Part shown: positions 32,801 through 44,300 of the stretch, one piece after another
How positions within the stretch are numbered: the stretch's first letter is position 1
How the letters are laid out: every line of letters starts with the position of its first letter
Notes under the pieces: model-generated
Told to the model about the DNA's origin: nothing
Database searches by the model: none
What the model saw: the letters and a program-made list of their open reading frames with translations, nothing else
Position numbers and translations under genes: made by a program
Assembly: GCA_037576195.1 (NCBI GenBank)
Contig: CM075103.1
Span: forward strand, 25,442,723 to 25,506,722
DNA from: Phytoseiulus persimilis
Taxonomy: Eukaryota; Arthropoda; Arachnida; Mesostigmata; Phytoseiidae
DNA length: 64,000 nt
Direction of reading: 5' to 3'

Positions 32801-34640
32801 CCACGGAGGACAAGCTGAAGGCGATCGCGGAGTTCCCCATCCCAGCCCACGCCACCCAGGTCAGATAGTTCCTTGGCTTGTGTGGGTTTTTCAGAAGATT
32901 CATTCCGGGATTCGCGACCGTCGTATCGCACCTCACGGCCAGGACGTCAACGAAGAACCAATTCGCATGGGGAGACTCGCAGTGCCTCGCCTTCGAGAAG
33001 CTTCGAGGAATCATGCGCAGACCTCCGGCCTCGTTCGATCCAACGGCCAATATCGAGCTCCATACCGACGCGTCTGCATTGGGTCTGGCTGCAATGACGC
33101 TCCAACCGGACAAGAACAATCGACTCCATCTGGTGCGATGCGTTTCGCGGAAACGCAGCGCAGTCGAGGCATCTTACCACTCGTCCCGACTCGAACCGCT
33201 AGCAATCACGTTCGCGCTCGAAAAACTACGGCGTTCCTCATCGGAAGGACATTCCGGTTGGTTACCGACCGTCAAGCTCTTCTCAGCATCAACTCCCAGA
33301 CTACAAGAAACCGTCAAATGGCCCGCCGGCTTGCCCTGATCCAGGACTTCCAGTTCACCGAAGAACACCGGTCAGATTCGAAGATGTGTCACGTCGACGC
33401 TCTTCCCAGAGTTCCAACGGCAGAGACCCCTACTGGAATCGAGAAAATTTACTGCGGCGGCGCCGAGCTATCGGAGGCCGAAATCGTCGGCGATCTGGAC
33501 GAATGGACGACACGAGCTGAAGAACGTTTTCGCGCGTCTTTCGCGCCCTCGCTGTCGTATCAAGAGGAACTAATCGCAGTACAACACGAGGATCGACGCA
33601 AGATTGAAATCCCGAAAAAAAAGTTCGACGAATGGAAAAACCACGAGAGAGGTCTGGTTGAGTCATTGGAACTTCACGAGAGCCGCCTGTACAAAAAATC
33701 CCTTCCGGAAACTTACTCGTGATTCCAGACAGTCAAAGGAAGGCGATATTGATCCGAGCGCACAACCTCCAGGGTCACTCTGGCGTTGCGCAGACCATAC
33801 AGAAAATCATGAGGGAACATTGGTTCCCGCGTCTCAGACGCTACGTCAGGGATCATATCGCCAGGTGCATCGGGTGCCTCGCCCACAAAAGAAACTGCGG
33901 AAAACAGCCGGGAGTCCTGCAGAAAATACCGATTCCTCAACAACCATTCGATTGGATACACGCCGACCATGTGGGTCCATATACGACTACGCTTTCGAAA
34001 CGAACCCACATATTAGTGATCGTCGACAGGTTGACGAAATTCGTCTATTTGGAAGTAGTTCGCGACACTTCCGCCAGGGAAACGTTAACAGCATTCGACA
34101 AATTTACCTCCGATTGGGGGATTCTCGCTCATGTCACGACAGACAGAGCCACCGCATTCACTGCCAAATCCTTCCGATCATTCACTTCGTCAGAAGACAC
34201 GAAGCACCATTTTCCGTGTCCGCGAAGGGCCCAAGCCAATGGCCACGTCGAACGAGTGACTGGCATTGTCACGCCGCGTCTAGCGAAAATACGAAACGAC
34301 TCTCTGGAGACTCCGTGCGCGCTTCCCCACACAGCCCATCGCGATCTGGCCATTCACCAGATTCAAAATTGAGATCCGACGGCATTGATACTCTCAGGGG
34401 TCCGGGATAAGGGTTACTAACAACTCCTGAGCTAGTTCCAGAGCGAAACGTCCAGGCCAAACCAACGCAGACCGAAAATCGCACCTCCATCACCGAACCA
34501 GTACTCGACAATGGGTCCGATGATAATCCAGACAGGCGGAGAAAACTCGTGGCGCCCACACGACGGTCGACGAGAGTGAGAAAGGCACCAGTGTCATTCG
34601 ATACGTCATCTCAACCAGCCTCATACGTATAAATCTTCCA
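29861..34640 (+). mobile_element. Ty3/gypsy-like retroelement, internal region, inactivated
   Basis: Order of parts: a gag-like region (about 29875-30950, with an in-frame stop near 30088 and a frame break near 30460); a degenerate zinc knuckle at about 31160-31200 (CNRSGHYQRNC, first Cys missing); aspartic protease with DTG near 31335; reverse transcriptase at about 32150-32740, whose catalytic box reads FSDD instead of YxDD; RNase H at about 33030-33380; and an integrase with HHCC finger and DDE core at 33720-34370. A basic tail ends near 34630. Two TAG stops (32740 and 32867) fall where the family has CAG, and the RNase H to integrase part is frameshifted. Paired LTRs were not found, so ends are approximate and the copy is not autonomous. 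Confidence 0.8.
30493..32742 (+). pseudogene. gag-pol open frame of the Ty3-like element (capsid-like, protease, RT)
   Basis: The longest surviving frame of the element, 749 codons, ends at a premature TAG inside the palm/thumb boundary of reverse transcriptase. The first 150 residues are helical and without a motif I recognise (for example LRVALMALVSKGPGLKVQVL and VNIATTHIPNTNPSACLFW). The degenerate knuckle, the DTG protease and RT blocks 1-5 follow. The gag-like part reads straight into pol in the same frame, so this copy would make one polyprotein. I do not recognise the capsid-like part as a standard Ty3 gag, and its origin is left open. Confidence 0.65.
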
Positions 34641-35514
34641 TGTATGAGCGATCTTAACCCAGAAAATTGGAAAGCGACGGGGACGTCGTTAAGTCAGGAA
34701 TCCTGACTCAGGATGCCCGAATATTAGAGTCATATGCCGCGCATTGTACCCGCCGCTTCTAAAGAGACCTCCCGCTGCTCTCGATGCGAACGTCTTGCGC
34801 ACCTTTGGAAGTAGTCCAAGAAGTGCTGGATATATCATCAGTGAGTTCGATGATCGCTTGTGAACGGTGCCGTTCCTGCGAACTTCGTAAACTTAAGTGA
34901 GTTTCGTTACTATAACGAATAAACAGTTCTGAATTGTCGCGGAGTCTCCCCCCTTTTTCCTGGCCGGCGATCGCCGCCGCGCGTAGTCGAGACAAGTCGC
35001 CTAACACAATGACAATAAAGTATACACATTCGCCATCGATGCAGTATATATGAAGGGGACCGTGAAACGCGTGATTGATGACTGCAACAACGCATACTAC
35101 ACGCAAGATTCCCTCCTCAGACTGGGCTTTTAGGAGGGAATGAGAGATACCTCAATCGTCTGACGAGTGAAACAAATCCCAGGAAACTAGGAGAAGGAGA
35201 CCTATGATCTGGTGCAAAGCTTCTTGCATGAAATGAAGAATGATGATAGATGTAGCATGAATACCCGAAACCATATCCAGCGCCGGCTTGAAGCTGTTTT
35301 CAGGGAGTGTCTGGCGCTCGGACCTGGAGATCCACAGACAATATAGCGAATGTGGGTGTCCCGCTGGAAGCATAAGCTGTCAGAAGGAGGGATCTAGTTT
35401 GCGCTGCCACTTCCCAAGGCGCAGAGAGCATTCCTGAAAGGAGGCGTTCATAGAGTGGGGGGAATCTACGGGGAATCACATAACAGTGGTCCTATCTATC
35501 CTAAATAGGCTCGT
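34641..35514. other. 3' flank of the retroelement, possible LTR remnant
   Basis: After the integrase tail comes a palindrome, GTCAGGAATCCTGAC (34694-34708), and further on AACGAATAAACAGTTCTGAA (near 34915) with a poly(A)-signal-like AATAAA. This looks like an LTR but lacks a matching 5' partner in the window. No gene recognised. Confidence 0.35.
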
Positions 35515-36094
35515 CCATGGGGAAGGCTGGAAGAATATCTACCACAACCTGCGTACCTTCGGCAACGTTTCCCCTCTTCTATCGTTATACTTACCTCATT
35601 CTGTCATGCAGAGGTGAGCAGGCGAAGCGGCGCTCAGGACGGAAATTCCGAGATGCCAGGCCGCTGAGTACCGGAAGCCTCTGGAACATTAGACAACAGA
35701 ACGCTGTTTCATGGCCCCATGACGCATGAAAAAATTACCGAGATTTCGGCTTATCAATGAATGGAACAGCGTAATTTACAGCGTGGGATGAGTGAATCCC
35801 TTGTACCGAGCCCACCCGATCAGATCCAGAGTGCTCCTCCAGAGGACGGCTCATTGTACAATAGAGTAATAGATCATAGAGACTGATTCCTGCTCTAAAA
35901 CGATATTTCACATCAGGATTAGGCATACGCACAGGAGCTCCGTCGTTTGCAGTCTCATCTGTTGTTGCCGTTCGATGTGACTCAACTCGCTGCGTAATCG
36001 CCGAATCTGCATCACCGTAACTACTTCAACGCGAAGGTGCTTCTTATCGCCGCCCGGGGAGGCACTTTGAACCTTTTGGAGTTGTTTTTCGCTG
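35515..36094 (-). pseudogene. duplicated 3' end and downstream flank of snf
   Basis: This segment aligns by eye over its length with 36820-37432, the last coding part and downstream flank of the functional snf gene. Shared strings include TCATCTGTTGTTGCCGTTCG and ATCATAGAGACT. About 24 codons of the snf C-terminus are present (36094-36021) with the stop at the same place, but substitutions are many and the AATAAA present in the functional copy is missing. It joins directly to a lipase fragment at about 36095. Confidence 0.75.
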
Positions 36095-36095
36095 C

Positions 36096-36500
36096 CGTCG
36101 ACCATCATCGGCGAAAACGGAAGCAAGACCACCGTTACAACCGTTCGCCATGAAGTCGAAGGACGAGCACGCGAACTCGTTTGATAGGTAAACACGACTC
36201 GAAAGATTTTCATCGTGGATGTTCAAGCTCCGCGCGCGGGGCATCTCCCGCAGCCAATCGCCGGACGTGCGTACCTGTTGCTCCCCGCATGAACCTGTTG
36301 AACTTGCGGTGGTAGGCCTGAAACTCTGCATCTTCATACGCGAGATCTCGTAATCTCCCGCAGGCGGACATGGACCTTCTCCAGGAGCAGTGAAATGGTA
36401 CAGAAATTCTTCATCAGTGAATGTATGCGGAAAAGCTTAATCATGTGACCTCATATCTGGAGCCATGTCGCTGAAAATGTTCCGAGGGATAAGGCACAAC
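36096..36500 (-). pseudogene. lipase fragment fused upstream of the snf fragment
   Basis: On the minus strand this reads like part of exon 2 of the lipase at 19.5-21.7 kb: SLNIHDENLSSRVYLSNEFACSSFDFMANG against SLNVFDEKLSSPVYLSHGFACSSFDFMANG. Upstream sequence resembling 22000-22220 follows. At the exon 2 acceptor the copy does not continue into the lipase intron but switches to the 22.03 kb sequence. There is no active site, and the frame runs out of phase into the snf remnant, so it is non-functional as a lipase. The junction lies at a shared GTCGAC, suggesting recombination at microhomology. Confidence 0.75.
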
Positions 36501-37175
36501 GGTTGATCCCATTTCAACCATTTCATTGAAAATCATTGGCACTTTTTGCCTGTAGCCAATGCATTTGATCATTCGAGATTATAGCCGTCTTGATATTCTC
36601 CTGCGAGGTCTGAGTGAGCCAAGACGAGAGAAAAATAGAGTACCACTGTCCTTCGTAGTCTGAAATGTTCGATGTCGATGACAACCCCCAAAACGAAGTA
36701 GAAGTTTCCCCATAGCTCTGTGGAAATCGCCGTCGCCCACAAGCATTTCGGATTTCGTGCTGAATTTTTCATGAGGATTCAGTGCAGCCACATTCGTTTT
36801 GGACGAGGGTTCATTCACGGGGAAAGGTAAAATAATATGTCCGAGAATCAGCACACCTTCGGCAATATTCCCTTGCTTCATCGTTACACGGATCTCATTC
36901 CATGATACGAATATAATCAGACGGAAGCGGCGCCCAGGGCCGGAGCTCAAAATACCGGCCCGCGGAGTACCGGAAACCCTCGGAACAACCAAAAACAGAA
37001 CGCTCTTTTGTGGCCTCATGCCGCATGCGGATTGGTCGGAATGTCAACTTCTGAGCTCGCTCCGTTGGGTAAGTGAATCTGTCGCACGGAACCCGTCTTA
37101 GCTGATCCGGAATGCCCTTTGAGAGGACGGCTGAGGGCTAGATTGAGCGTCGGAGCGTAAGGAAATCGTAGATGG
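36501..37175. other. spacer; its 3' part is the parent of the 35.5 kb duplicate
   Basis: From about 36820 this is the original downstream flank of snf that recurs at 35515-35730. Between 36500 and 36820 no gene is recognised. A 146-codon minus frame (37019-36579) spans it and contains SEMLVGDGDFHRAMGKLL, which faintly recalls TOMM20 but is not convincing. Confidence 0.4.
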
Positions 37176-37181
37176 TTTATT
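37176..37181 (-). promoter_or_regulatory. poly(A) signal of snf
   Basis: AATAAA on the minus strand, about 165 bases past the stop codon at 37347. The corresponding place in the duplicate at 35.86 kb has lost it. Confidence 0.6.
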
Positions 37182-37346
37182 GTACAATAGAGCAATAGAT
37201 CATAGAGACTAACTCATACTCTTCAATGATATCTTACATCAGGATTAGGCGTACGCAACGGAACCTCGTCGTCTTCAGTCTCATCTGTTGTTGCCGTTCG
37301 ATGTAACTCATCTCGTTGCGTAATCGTCGAGTCTCCATCACCATAA

Positions 37347-38136
37347 CTACTTCTTCGCAAAGGTGATTCTTATCGCCGCCGTAGGCGACACTTTGAACCC
37401 TTGCAAGTTGTTCTTCGCTGCTGTCGACTGTGTCTCATCTTCATACTCAACGAAAGCGATATCCGGCCGGCCGGGGATCAAACGAACCTCCTTGAATCCG
37501 GGATATTGCCCGAAGAGCATCTGAAGCATCATGTCATTCGTTTCCTCAGGCAGGCCCGTCAGGAACAGGATAGAGTTCGGAGGCTGGTCAGGAACCGGGC
37601 CCGTGGGACCGGCAGCGACCGGAACCTCTGCAGCCTTGACCCCCTTCTTCTTGGGCAAAACTTTCTCGATCGGTTTTTTCTGACGCTCGACGAAAGTGCC
37701 CTTCAGCTTCGCGACAACATCAGAGTCTGACTTGGCGTACTGAATGCGCATCGGCTTATCGAAGAACGGGAATCCCTGGAGAAAAATAAACGGTCAGACC
37801 TCTCCAGGACCACCAGAAGGATTTGTGCAGCTCGATAACAAGGAGTTAGATGAAGCATCGACGACTCCGGGCTTCAAATCATGAGGCTCAGGCCGAGTGA
37901 GGATTTCCCGTGAAGTAACAACTCACCTGCATGGATCGCAATGCCTCACTGGCCGCGTTGATATCTTTGAACGCCACGAAGGCCTGACCTCTCATTTTGA
38001 GTGTTTTCAGCGCGACAATATCGAGGATCGGACCAAACTGAGAGAAGATGGCATAGAGCGACTTCTTGAGCTCCTCTTTCTTCACCTTCTCGTTGAGATT
38101 GTTGATGTAGATCGTGTTGTTCGGTCGCATGTCCAT
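37347..38136 (-). CDS. snf: U1A/U2B'' small nuclear ribonucleoprotein (Sans fille)
   Basis: Core spliceosomal protein that binds hairpins of U1 and U2 snRNA through two RNA recognition motifs; in invertebrates one protein does the work of vertebrate U1A and U2B''. Coding exons are 38136-37927 and 37775-37347, with a 151 bp phase-0 intron and 212 residues. RRM1 begins [20 protein letters not shown] with RNP1-like [10 protein letters not shown] (residues 50-59), followed by [19 protein letters not shown]. The linker is Lys/Pro-rich, and RRM2 begins [15 protein letters not shown] with IAFVEYED and ends RITFAKK. An acceptor (TTCAG) upstream of the ATG near 38165 suggests an intron in the 5' UTR. 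Its 3' end was copied to 35.5-36.1 kb. Confidence 0.93.
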
Positions 38137-38299
38137 CGCGGCAGCTGTCGGGTCGTCGCACGCTTCTGAAGTATGAAAAGGGCTCGGAATCGCAGGTGGT
38201 ACCGAACTAGAAGTTTGAAATTTCTGGCTTTGGCACAACCAGCGATTTTCGTTTTTCGCCCGGCACACGCGTTTGTTTTGCTGGTAGAATCCAACCCTC

Positions 38300-41295
38300 T
38301 TCCACCTTAGTTGAGGGAGCTCGGAGTCGGCCTCAACAGTTCTGGAGTCTCGAATCCAATTTCGGTTGGAGAGAATCTAACAGAAGGTTTCAGAGACACA
38401 AAATAGCAGTCAGAGAGTCGCAGATGCGAGCTGCATTCGGGAGCATACGTCTACGATCGCAGCGCGCTAGTATGGATCGATCGTCGTCGAGCCGCTCTAT
38501 CGTGGGATAGTTTCGGCGAGTTCCGAGCGTAGCAATTTCATATTCAAGCTCCTCCAGGGAGTGCTCAGATAGGAACAATTCTGAAAGAAAAGAGTCATGT
38601 TCGATACTCGAAAATGTCTTGGGTGCGAATTCCGCGAGCGCTTTTCCTCGTGAGGGTATATTCCAGCTCCCGACGACAGCGCCACCTGGATGTCTTGTGA
38701 GCGAAAGAGCTTCAAATGAGTTGTGTTGTCAAGAAGTGGACCACGGGCAAAGATTATCTGAACCTTCGTCCTTTTGTTGAAGTTTTCAGTGCGAGTCGGC
38801 GAATAACTATCTGAACGAACTTTCTTAAGAAGGTGAGTCTCCTCCAAGCAAAGCTTCATCTATTCACTCAAGCCGTCGGTCATCAGCCCCGCCCAAGTGG
38901 AGGTCATCTACTCTAGAGTTTGCTCTGGAAGTTTCTCTTTGGCTTTCTCAGGGACGGGTTCTGAGCTGGAGGGCCCAATCTCGTGCGAAGCCCATGGACC
39001 AGGATAGTGCGGAAAGAGGGATTGTGGGGGCTCTAAGAAGAGTTCCGTCGACTTGGGCGTTGGCTTGATGGTTCTGTTGAGTTTGACAAGCATGCCAGGC
39101 TCCATTCCAGCTTCAACTTGCAGCTCTAGAGAAGCTGGAGTGGCTCTGGAGATGATCTGTTGATCTTAATGATACTCGAACATTTTTGTCCGATTGGAGA
39201 ACATGGCGCGGCCCCAACTATTTTTAGCCCATCCTGCGCCGGATTGGGATCCGGTCTGTCATGGGCGTGAGCATGAAGCGCTGACAGTGACCGCTGCCTT
39301 AGGAAACCCGGATCAGGTGTTTAAGGCTTGTGAGCTCGAGACCGTTCCATCAGACGCGTTTGCAAGTCCGTTGCAAAGCTCATTGAATCTCCCCTGATTC
39401 AACATCGAAACTATCAAGTTGTCTCTCCGAATGAAGTTCATGTTCTCGATGGAAACTCCAAACCTTCAAATCGATTGGAGCGCTTATGCTAAGGCTTCGA
39501 GCAGTATAGCCAAAGCCGACGTTGAACGCAATTGCCTGCCTCCAATGTTTTTTCCTGATGCACAATCGGGTTACTCCACGAGAATGTGGATTGTGAGTGT
39601 CAACAGATCTCGAGATCAAGGCTCTGTCATTGTCCAGAGTTACCAGTGGGTGCGAGCTAGTTGACGCGACGATACGGCGATCTTTCATCATAATTCGGAA
39701 TGGGTATTGCGGCACTCCAGGCTTACAGCTTGATAGCCCTGGAATGCATGGTTCCGCGTTGGCGTTCGCCTCGGATGTATTGTCTCTTTTGACGAGCCGA
39801 CCCGGTGGCGTTGAGGATGGAATCGTGAACAATGATTCCTCGGATCGTTCCGAAATGGAAATCTCCGATTGGAGAGTTCCGAGAGGGTTAAGGCCATGAC
39901 CTCGATGATTCACGCAGCTCGTTAGAGGGGCGGGACAGGCTGACGACTTACGTGCTCGAAACCGGTCGCACGTAAGTAACGACCTCGAAACGATACAGTT
40001 TGTCACCGGCTTACATCGGGAACTTGGACGCCTAGACCCGTTTCGGGGACGTCTAGCCGTGCTGCCGGTCTTGAAGAATTTCTTTGGAAGAGTCAAAAGC
40101 CAGAGAAGTCAAAAAGCTCCGAGTCTCATATCGCAAACGCGAGGACGCTCCGCAAGTTGCAGTCCCAATAGGATTGAAGGGATTATTGGGGCTCGAGGAT
40201 AGTTTGGGTCATCGATCTAAAAATTCCTGCCAAAACGACGAGTCTGAGCAGTTCGTATGCTCCACCAACTCGCTCTCCGAGGTATCTCTCCGTCTCTTTC
40301 GAAGGAAAAGGCTGAGTCAAGAGAGAGCTGGAACGATTGCGGCCTCCGAAACGAATTCCAAACCACACCCTGGCCGGTGTGCTTCCCACGGACGGATCTT
40401 CTAACGACTGTCGCACGTTGATGAGATCGTGATTGGCTTCATTTCCTCTCAGTGCCGTGACGGATCTGCCGGAATTCCGAGAGACCAGTGAGGGTGCTAG
40501 TCCTCCTGAAAGAGTACATGCTCCTCGGCCGTATCGAATGGTTTGAACGAAACGAGCTGCGCCCGATGTGTCGTATCCTGATGGCACAAAGTCACCAGAA
40601 ATGTCGAGCTCTGGTTCGACTCCGGATAAGAGAAGGTGTAAAGCCCTGCTTGATTCGATGTTTGCCACCAACTATGCTCTCACGTTTCACCTTGAGAGCC
40701 GCATTAGTCAGCGCTTGCCCGTAGTGAGAGGCTGATGTCATTTTCCGGCTGGGCGCGCTTGCAGAGCCGAAGCCGCATTCGTTTCGTCGGTGTTGAGGCA
40801 ACCGAACAGAAAAACTTGGATGAACGTGGGAGGTACGAACAATTCACGACAGAGGTCTCGCGGGCTCTCTTGCTCCGTACTCGAGCCAACTGATAGAGTC
40901 TTGACAAACGAAATCTGAGAATCTCTTCTCGTGGACAATCGGGGTTGCCCTGATTCGGGAAAAAAAGTCGAGTGATTGCTCCGGGGAGTCTCCAGCTCTG
41001 CCATCTGAAATCAATTGAGATCTCGTTTCATTCAACCCGAGACCTTAGGATCGCCTGCCTTTCCAGTGAAAATAATTCTCTCGGATAGGACAGCGAGTGT
41101 CAAGTTGAGTGAGTGAAGGGTAGCGCCGCCTGGCGGAACCAGACTGAAACGGGGCCATTACAATGCGACTAGCTTCACGTTCTGACCTCTTGTTCGACGA
41201 AAACAGTCCCGGGTTGGGAGCGGCATCTAGCAGACGAGTCAGGCCCCCTGTCAAGTCTGGAAGTCACACTGAATCGAGTCGAATCTTCTTTGCAG
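38300..41295. other. no recognisable gene; upstream region of snf and alpha-spectrin
   Basis: The divergent snf and spectrin genes flank this stretch, so both promoters must lie here. The longest open frame is 238 codons (40096-39380 minus); its composition (Arg/Ser-rich, low in hydrophobic cores) and the presence of long frames on the opposite strand argue for chance. A proline-rich 65-codon minus frame (39105-38908) is also unassigned. A splice acceptor at 41294-41295 (TTCTTTGCAG) implies a noncoding 5' exon of spectrin somewhere upstream. Confidence 0.4.
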
Positions 41296-41317
41296 CTTTT
41301 ATAAACAGCCATACAGA

Positions 41318-44300
41318 ATGGAGGGCACTCCTGTGGCCCCGAAGGACATAAAGATCCTGGAGACCGTTGAGGACATACAGGAGCGCCGCTCACAGGTCCT
41401 CGGCAGGTGAGTTCACCTTGGCCAGATCATCCCGCTGCAACTACGTTCATAGCCCAGAAAAGTTACCCAGAGTGGGCGTTTACTTATCGCCGTTTCCTCG
41501 CGTTCAGGTACACCGATTTTAAGAACCAAGCCCACGAGAAGCGCAACCGTCTCGAGGAAGCGAGACGCTTCCAGTACTTCAAGCGTGATGCCGACGAGCT
41601 CGAAGGTTGGATTTACGAGAAGCTGCAGGCCGCCTCCGATGAAAACTACAAAGATCCAACAAACCTTCAGGTGAGCGAGCCGTAGTGAAGGGTGTGGAGT
41701 TGCTCCACCCTCGGCCGACCGGAAGAGGTTTGGTTACCGCGTGTTAGTGAGTGAAATATGCAGCAACCCGAGAGTATTGGGAGCGTGATGGGACAACAGT
41801 GGCCGAGCAAGCGGATAAGTCAGGCGATGTATCTGTCGATTATGCTCCGCGAAATTCGCTTCTGCTTCATAGAGGTACATTTTCTTCTTTCGTCAGGCCA
41901 AGATCCAGAAACACCAGGCCTTCGAAGCAGAGGTGGCCGCGCACTCGAACGCAATCGTTGTCCTGGACAACACCGGCATGGAAATGATCAAGCACGGACA
42001 TTTCGCATCGGAGACCATCAAACAACGACTCGATGAACTCCATCGACTATGGGAACTCCTCCTGAGCAAGCTGGCCGACAAGGGCCTGAAACTACAACAA
42101 GCTCTGGTCCTGGTCCAGTTCATTCGTCACTGGGACGAAGTGATGTTCTGGATCGCTGACAAGGAGAGTTTTGTGACGACGTCCGACGACTTCGGACATG
42201 ACTTGGAGCACGTCGAGCTCCTCCAACGCAAATTCGACGAATTCCAGAAAGACATGGCCAGTCAGGAGATCCGAGTTCAGCAGGTCAACGAGCAGGCTGA
42301 CAAACTGATCACGGACAGCCACCCCGAACACGACTTGATCGCCTCGAAGAAGTCCGATCTGAACGCTGCCTGGAGCAAGCTCAAGGAGCTAGCTCTCAAG
42401 CGCCAGGAGAGATTGTTTGGAGCTCACGAAATGCAACGGTTCAACCGGGATGCCGACGAGACTATCGCCTGGATCTCCGAGAAAGCCCAACTGCTGTCGA
42501 GCGACGACTACGGAAGGGATCTGGTTTCGGTTCAGACGCTGCAGAGGCGGCACGAAGGCCTGGAACGAGACCTCGCTGCTCTGGAAGACAAGGTGATCGC
42601 GCTGGGCCACGAAGCGGGCAAGCTTGCCAACGAACAGCCGGACGAGGCCGCCGCCGACGCGATCAGGAGCAAGCACAACGAGATCGTCCAGAACTGGGAG
42701 GAGCTGAAGAAAGCCGCCCAGGAGCGCCGACGCAAACTCGACGAGAGCTACGGATTGCACCGATTCTTAGCGGACTTCCGCGATCTGATTTCCTGGATGC
42801 ACGACATGAAGGCCATAATGTCGGCCGACGAGCTGGCGAAGGACGTCGCCGGCGCCGAAGGCCTCCTCGAACGTCACCAGGAGCACAAGGGAGAAATCGA
42901 CGCCAGAGAAGACTCCTTCAGGCTGACTGCCGAGGCTGGTCAGATGCTCATCGACGAGAGTCACTACGCATCTGACAGCGTCAAGGAGAAGTTGGTGCAG
43001 TTGGCCGAGGAGAAGATGGCTTTGCTCTCTTTGTGGGAAGAAAGACGAGTCCTCTACGAACAATGCATGGATCTGCAGCTCTTCTATCGGGACACCGAAC
43101 AGGCCGACACTTGGATGGCCAAGCAAGAGGCGTTCCTCGGGAACACCGACCTCGGTGACTCGCTCGACAGCGTTGAAGCCCTGCTGAAGAAGCACGACGA
43201 CTTCGAGAAGTCGCTCCACGCCCAGGAGGAGAAGATCAAGGCTCTGGACGAGTTCGCTGTCAAACTGATCCAGGGCAAGCACTACGCCGCGTCGGACGTC
43301 GGTCAGAGACGCGACGCGCTCCTGAAGCGTCGTCAGGCTCTCGTGGAGGCGGCCGCGCACCGCCACGCCCTGCTGGACGAAAGCTACAAGCTACAGCAGT
43401 TCGAGACCGACGTTGACGAGACAAAGGGATGGATCAACGAGAAGCTGAAGAACGCCACCGACGAGAGCTACCTCGATCCCACCAACCTCCAGGGCAAGGA
43501 GCAGAAACACCAGAACTTCAAACAGGAATTGAATGCCAACGAGAGCCGCATCGACGAAATCATGACCACCGGAAAGCAGCTGGTTGAACAGAAGCATTTT
43601 GCGAGCGAAACCATACAGCAGAGGATGGAGATGATCATGCAGCTCTGGACTTCACTCGACGAGGCATCCGAACGAAAGGTGAGTAGCCGGAAGGCCTTCG
43701 TGCGTCAGGGTTCTCGTCGTCAGCGAAAGCTCGCGGAGTGGAATTCTCTAACGAACTTCTCCTCCAGGGAACCAAACTGCGCGAGGCCGCTGACCAACAG
43801 GCTTTCAACCGCGGCGTGGAAGATATTGAGCTTTGGCTTTCCGAAGTCGAAGGCCAACTGATGAGCGAGGACTACGGGAAGGATCTCACTTCGGCGCGGA
43901 ACCTTCTTAAGAAACACGCTCTCATCGAGGCAGATGTAGCATCCCATGGCGACCGAGTAGAGAACTCCCTTCTAGCAGCAAACAAGTTCGTCGAAAAGGG
44001 TCATTTCGACGCGCCCAGCATCATCGCTAAGCAAGAAGCTCTGCGGAATAGATACACCTGTGAGTGGCCGTAAACTTCGCGAGACATTCGTGCGCTCCCG
44101 AGGAACCTTAGCTCGCGCCCAAAATACACTTGCCCTGACGAAATCGTCTCCTTCATTCCAGCACTCCAGAAACCACTCCAAGAGCGCCGTCGTCGTCTAG
44201 AGGAGTCGATGGCTATCCATCAACTGCTTCGCGATATGGATGATGAGGAGAGCTGGATCCGTGAGAAAGAGCCCATTGCGGCCTCGACCAATCGCGGAAG

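Noticed and set aside
36579-37019. Minus frame of 146 codons with a TOMM20-like phrase (SEMLVGDGDFHRAMGKLL)
   Set aside because: Only one short stretch is reminiscent. The membrane anchor and the remaining helices of TOMM20 are not found in any frame, and the segment overlaps duplicated snf flank.
39380-40096. 238-codon minus ORF
   Set aside because: No family similarity, Arg/Ser-rich composition, and long frames also occur on the opposite strand. Most likely chance.
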